In this document: positions 5,534 through 6,968 of the stretch, piece after piece
Layout of the letters: the number at the start of each line of letters is the position of its first letter
Numbering within the stretch: the stretch's first letter is position 1
Source of the DNA: Deltaproteobacteria bacterium
GTDB lineage: Bacteria; Bdellovibrionota_F; JAHFAK01
Assembly: GCA_023250585.1 (NCBI GenBank)
Contig: JAHFAK010000093.1
Span: forward strand, 1 to 6,968
DNA length: 6,968 bases
Reading direction: 5' to 3'
Position numbers and translations under genes: made by a program
The notes under the pieces: model-generated
The model's input: only the letters and a program-made list of their open reading frames with translations
Databases searched by the model: none
What the model was told of the DNA's origin: nothing

Positions 5534-6968
5534 TTAATCTTTCTCATCATCGAGGGCCTTTTTGATGGCATCTACTCCAAGTGTTTTATTGAGCTCTACT
5601 GTTTTCAATTCCTTTTGCTTTTCTTCTAGAATATAGCTAATACGCGGATGGTAAATACTTTTAATGAGTGTATTGGTAAAATTTTCTGCAATGATATTCA
5701 AATCATTAAACGTTAAGTTACATTCATCAAGCTGGCCATCTTTAAATCGCTTTGTAATCGTTGTATCAACCACCTCTTTGAGCTTGCCAGGTGTTGGCTC
5801 CTCAAGGCTCCGTGCCGTAGCTTCAATAGAATCAGCAAGCATAATGATAGCGCCTTCTTTTGATTGTGGACGAGGTCCAGTGTAGCGATAATCTTGAGCA
5901 TCAACGGCTTCAACTTCTTTATTTTCCATTTTTCGAGCCTTATTGTAGAAATATGAAATAAGGCTTGTTCCATGATGTTGGGGAATTAAATCTATGATTA
6001 CTTTAGGAAGTTTTGCTTTTTTTGCAAGTTCGATTCCTTCTTTCACATGGGATTGAATAATCATGCTGCTCATATGGGGAGATAATTTGTCGTGTTTATT
6101 TTCCCGTCCTTCTTGGTTTTCAATAAAATATGATGGCTTCAAAACTTTGCCGATATCATGATATAGGCATGCAACTTTAACAAGCAGCGAGTTTACTCCA
6201 ATTGCTTCAGCCGCGCTTTCAGCTAATCTACTGACGACAAATGAATGATGATATGTCCCGGGTGCTTCAATGGCAAGTTTTGAGAGCAATGGATGATCAG
6301 TATTTGCAAGTTCAAGAAGTTTAATATCGGTTGTATAACCAAAGAGTTCAACTACTGGCGTAATTCCTAAAACAATGATTGAGGATAACACTCCAGAGCT
6401 AAAAGCCATCGCCATAGGGTAGAGATAATCTGATAAAGTTGAAATTAAAAATAATTTTGATTCAAGAAATGTAAGAATAATAACAATAACGGTGTTAAAT
6501 AAACCAAGTATAATTCCCGCTTTAAAGATGCTGATTCGCTGATCAGATTTATAGGTTCCTTTTATTCCAATAAGCGATCCACAGAAACAATAGAAGGAAT
6601 AATAAATTCCACGTTCTGAGAGAATAGTAGAGTACTCAGATGCTAATCCTAAAATAATACTTAAAATAATTGCATAAAAAAATGCTACTTCAAAATTAAG
6701 CACTAATGCGATAAGCATGCCTGATGCAAATATGGGAATGATAAAATTGAAAGCGTCGAGCGAGATTTGCGAAAAAACTTCGTGGACAAGGTTTGAGAGA
6801 AACTGGAAAGTATCGACCATAACTATGGTCATAATAAGTACAGTGCTCAGGAGAATGAGGTCTTTAAAAGATGGTTTAAAATCCTTAAAATAGTTAATAG
6901 CAAAATAATAAGCGATAAAGATAAATACGATGTGAAAAAGGAAAACACCAAAAAAAAGTATTCCCCTC
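5534..6968 (-). CDS. pgpH: 7TM-HD family cyclic dinucleotide phosphodiesterase, PgpH-like (5' end outside window)
   Basis: Members of this family (Listeria PgpH) hydrolyse c-di-AMP in the cytoplasm from a membrane-anchored HD domain. The reading frame stays open to the window edge, giving 477 residues. The Met at 6832 is therefore internal: 45 upstream codons encode further hydrophobic helix typical of the 7TM block. Counting from that Met, membrane helices fill about 1-165 and the HD domain about 170-400. The metal site is complete: His196 (in TYHHS), His225-Asp226 (YHDIGK), His262 (SHV), His286-His287 (QHHGT) and Asp334 (LADS). PGTYHH, LSPHMSS, PQSKE and YHPRISY are strong family signatures. 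The missing N-terminus should hold the rest of TM1 and the extracytoplasmic 7TMR-HDED sensor domain. First visible gene of the minus-strand unit. The cyclic dinucleotide specificity is inferred from the family. Confidence 0.9.
   Translation of the reverse strand, partial: RGILFFGVFLFHIVFIFIAYYFAINYFKDFKPSFKDLILLSTVLIMTIVMVDTFQFLSNLVHEVFSQISLDAFNFIIPIFASGMLIALVLNFEVAFFYAIILSIILGLASEYSTILSERGIYYSFYCFCGSLIGIKGTYKSDQRISIFKAGIILGLFNTVIVIILTFLESKLFLISTLSDYLYPMAMAFSSGVLSSIIVLGITPVVELFGYTTDIKLLELANTDHPLLSKLAIEAPGTYHHSFVVSRLAESAAEAIGVNSLLVKVACLYHDIGKVLKPSYFIENQEGRENKHDKLSPHMSSMIIQSHVKEGIELAKKAKLPKVIIDLIPQHHGTSLISYFYNKARKMENKEVEAVDAQDYRYTGPRPQSKEGAIIMLADSIEATARSLEEPTPGKLKEVVDTTITKRFKDGQLDECNLTFNDLNIIAENFTNTLIKSIYHPRISYILEEKQKELKTVELNKTLGVDAIKKALDDEKD

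Noticed and set aside
4603-5973. Extra reading frames at 4603-4830 (minus), 5664-5885 (plus) and 5713-5973 (minus)
   Set aside because: They are out-of-frame or antisense reads of lnt and the 7TM-HD gene and have no family features.
6830-6832. ATG at 6832 as the start of the 7TM-HD gene
   Set aside because: The frame continues without a stop to the window edge and encodes hydrophobic 7TM sequence, so the gene begins outside the window.

Overview
The window is AT-rich bacterial chromosome with tightly packed genes. It probably comes from a host-associated Gram-negative with a reduced genome. Apolipoprotein N-acyltransferase (Lnt) implies an outer membrane with triacylated lipoproteins. Both long gene-free stretches hold palindromic repeats of the kind seen in Rickettsiales, Dependentiae (TM6/Babeliae) and similar intracellular bacteria. 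I lean towards Dependentiae, but this is inference: there is no rRNA or other phylogenetic marker here.

Layout from left to right. Positions 1-136 (minus) hold the first 45 codons of an aldo/keto reductase that runs off the window. Positions 137-521 hold no gene; they carry a nested palindromic, MITE-like element at 186-473, bounded by an 8-bp direct repeat, and then a promoter at 485-513. Positions 522-1106 (plus) encode a pyridoxamine 5'-phosphate oxidase-like flavoprotein. It converges on an LD-carboxypeptidase (S66, peptidoglycan recycling) at 1152-2066 (minus), which has its own promoter at 2073-2101. Positions 2067-2284 hold no gene; they carry a second, unrelated palindromic repeat (2153-2230) and an AT-rich hairpin.

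The right two thirds, 2285-6968 (minus), look like one transcription unit read as pgpH-like 7TM-HD phosphodiesterase (5' end outside the window), ybeY, lnt, then a secreted M14 zinc carboxypeptidase. The ybeY/lnt and lnt/M14 pairs overlap, so coupled translation is likely. Adjacency of 7TM-HD phosphodiesterase and ybeY is typical of many bacteria, and ybeY near lnt recalls the proteobacterial ybeZ-ybeY-ybeX-lnt cluster. Here the two arrangements are joined.

The functional themes are cyclic dinucleotide signalling (PgpH-like), rRNA maturation and ribosome quality (YbeY), lipoprotein maturation (Lnt), murein recycling (LD-carboxypeptidase) and extracytoplasmic proteolysis (M14).

Two patterns cut across the genes. 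No start codon has a convincing Shine-Dalgarno sequence. The two best promoters put the predicted transcription start within a base or two of the start codon, suggesting leaderless mRNAs. I see no tRNA, rRNA, CRISPR array or defence system, and no wholly unknown gene cassette. The most interesting material is the repeats and the initiation signals.
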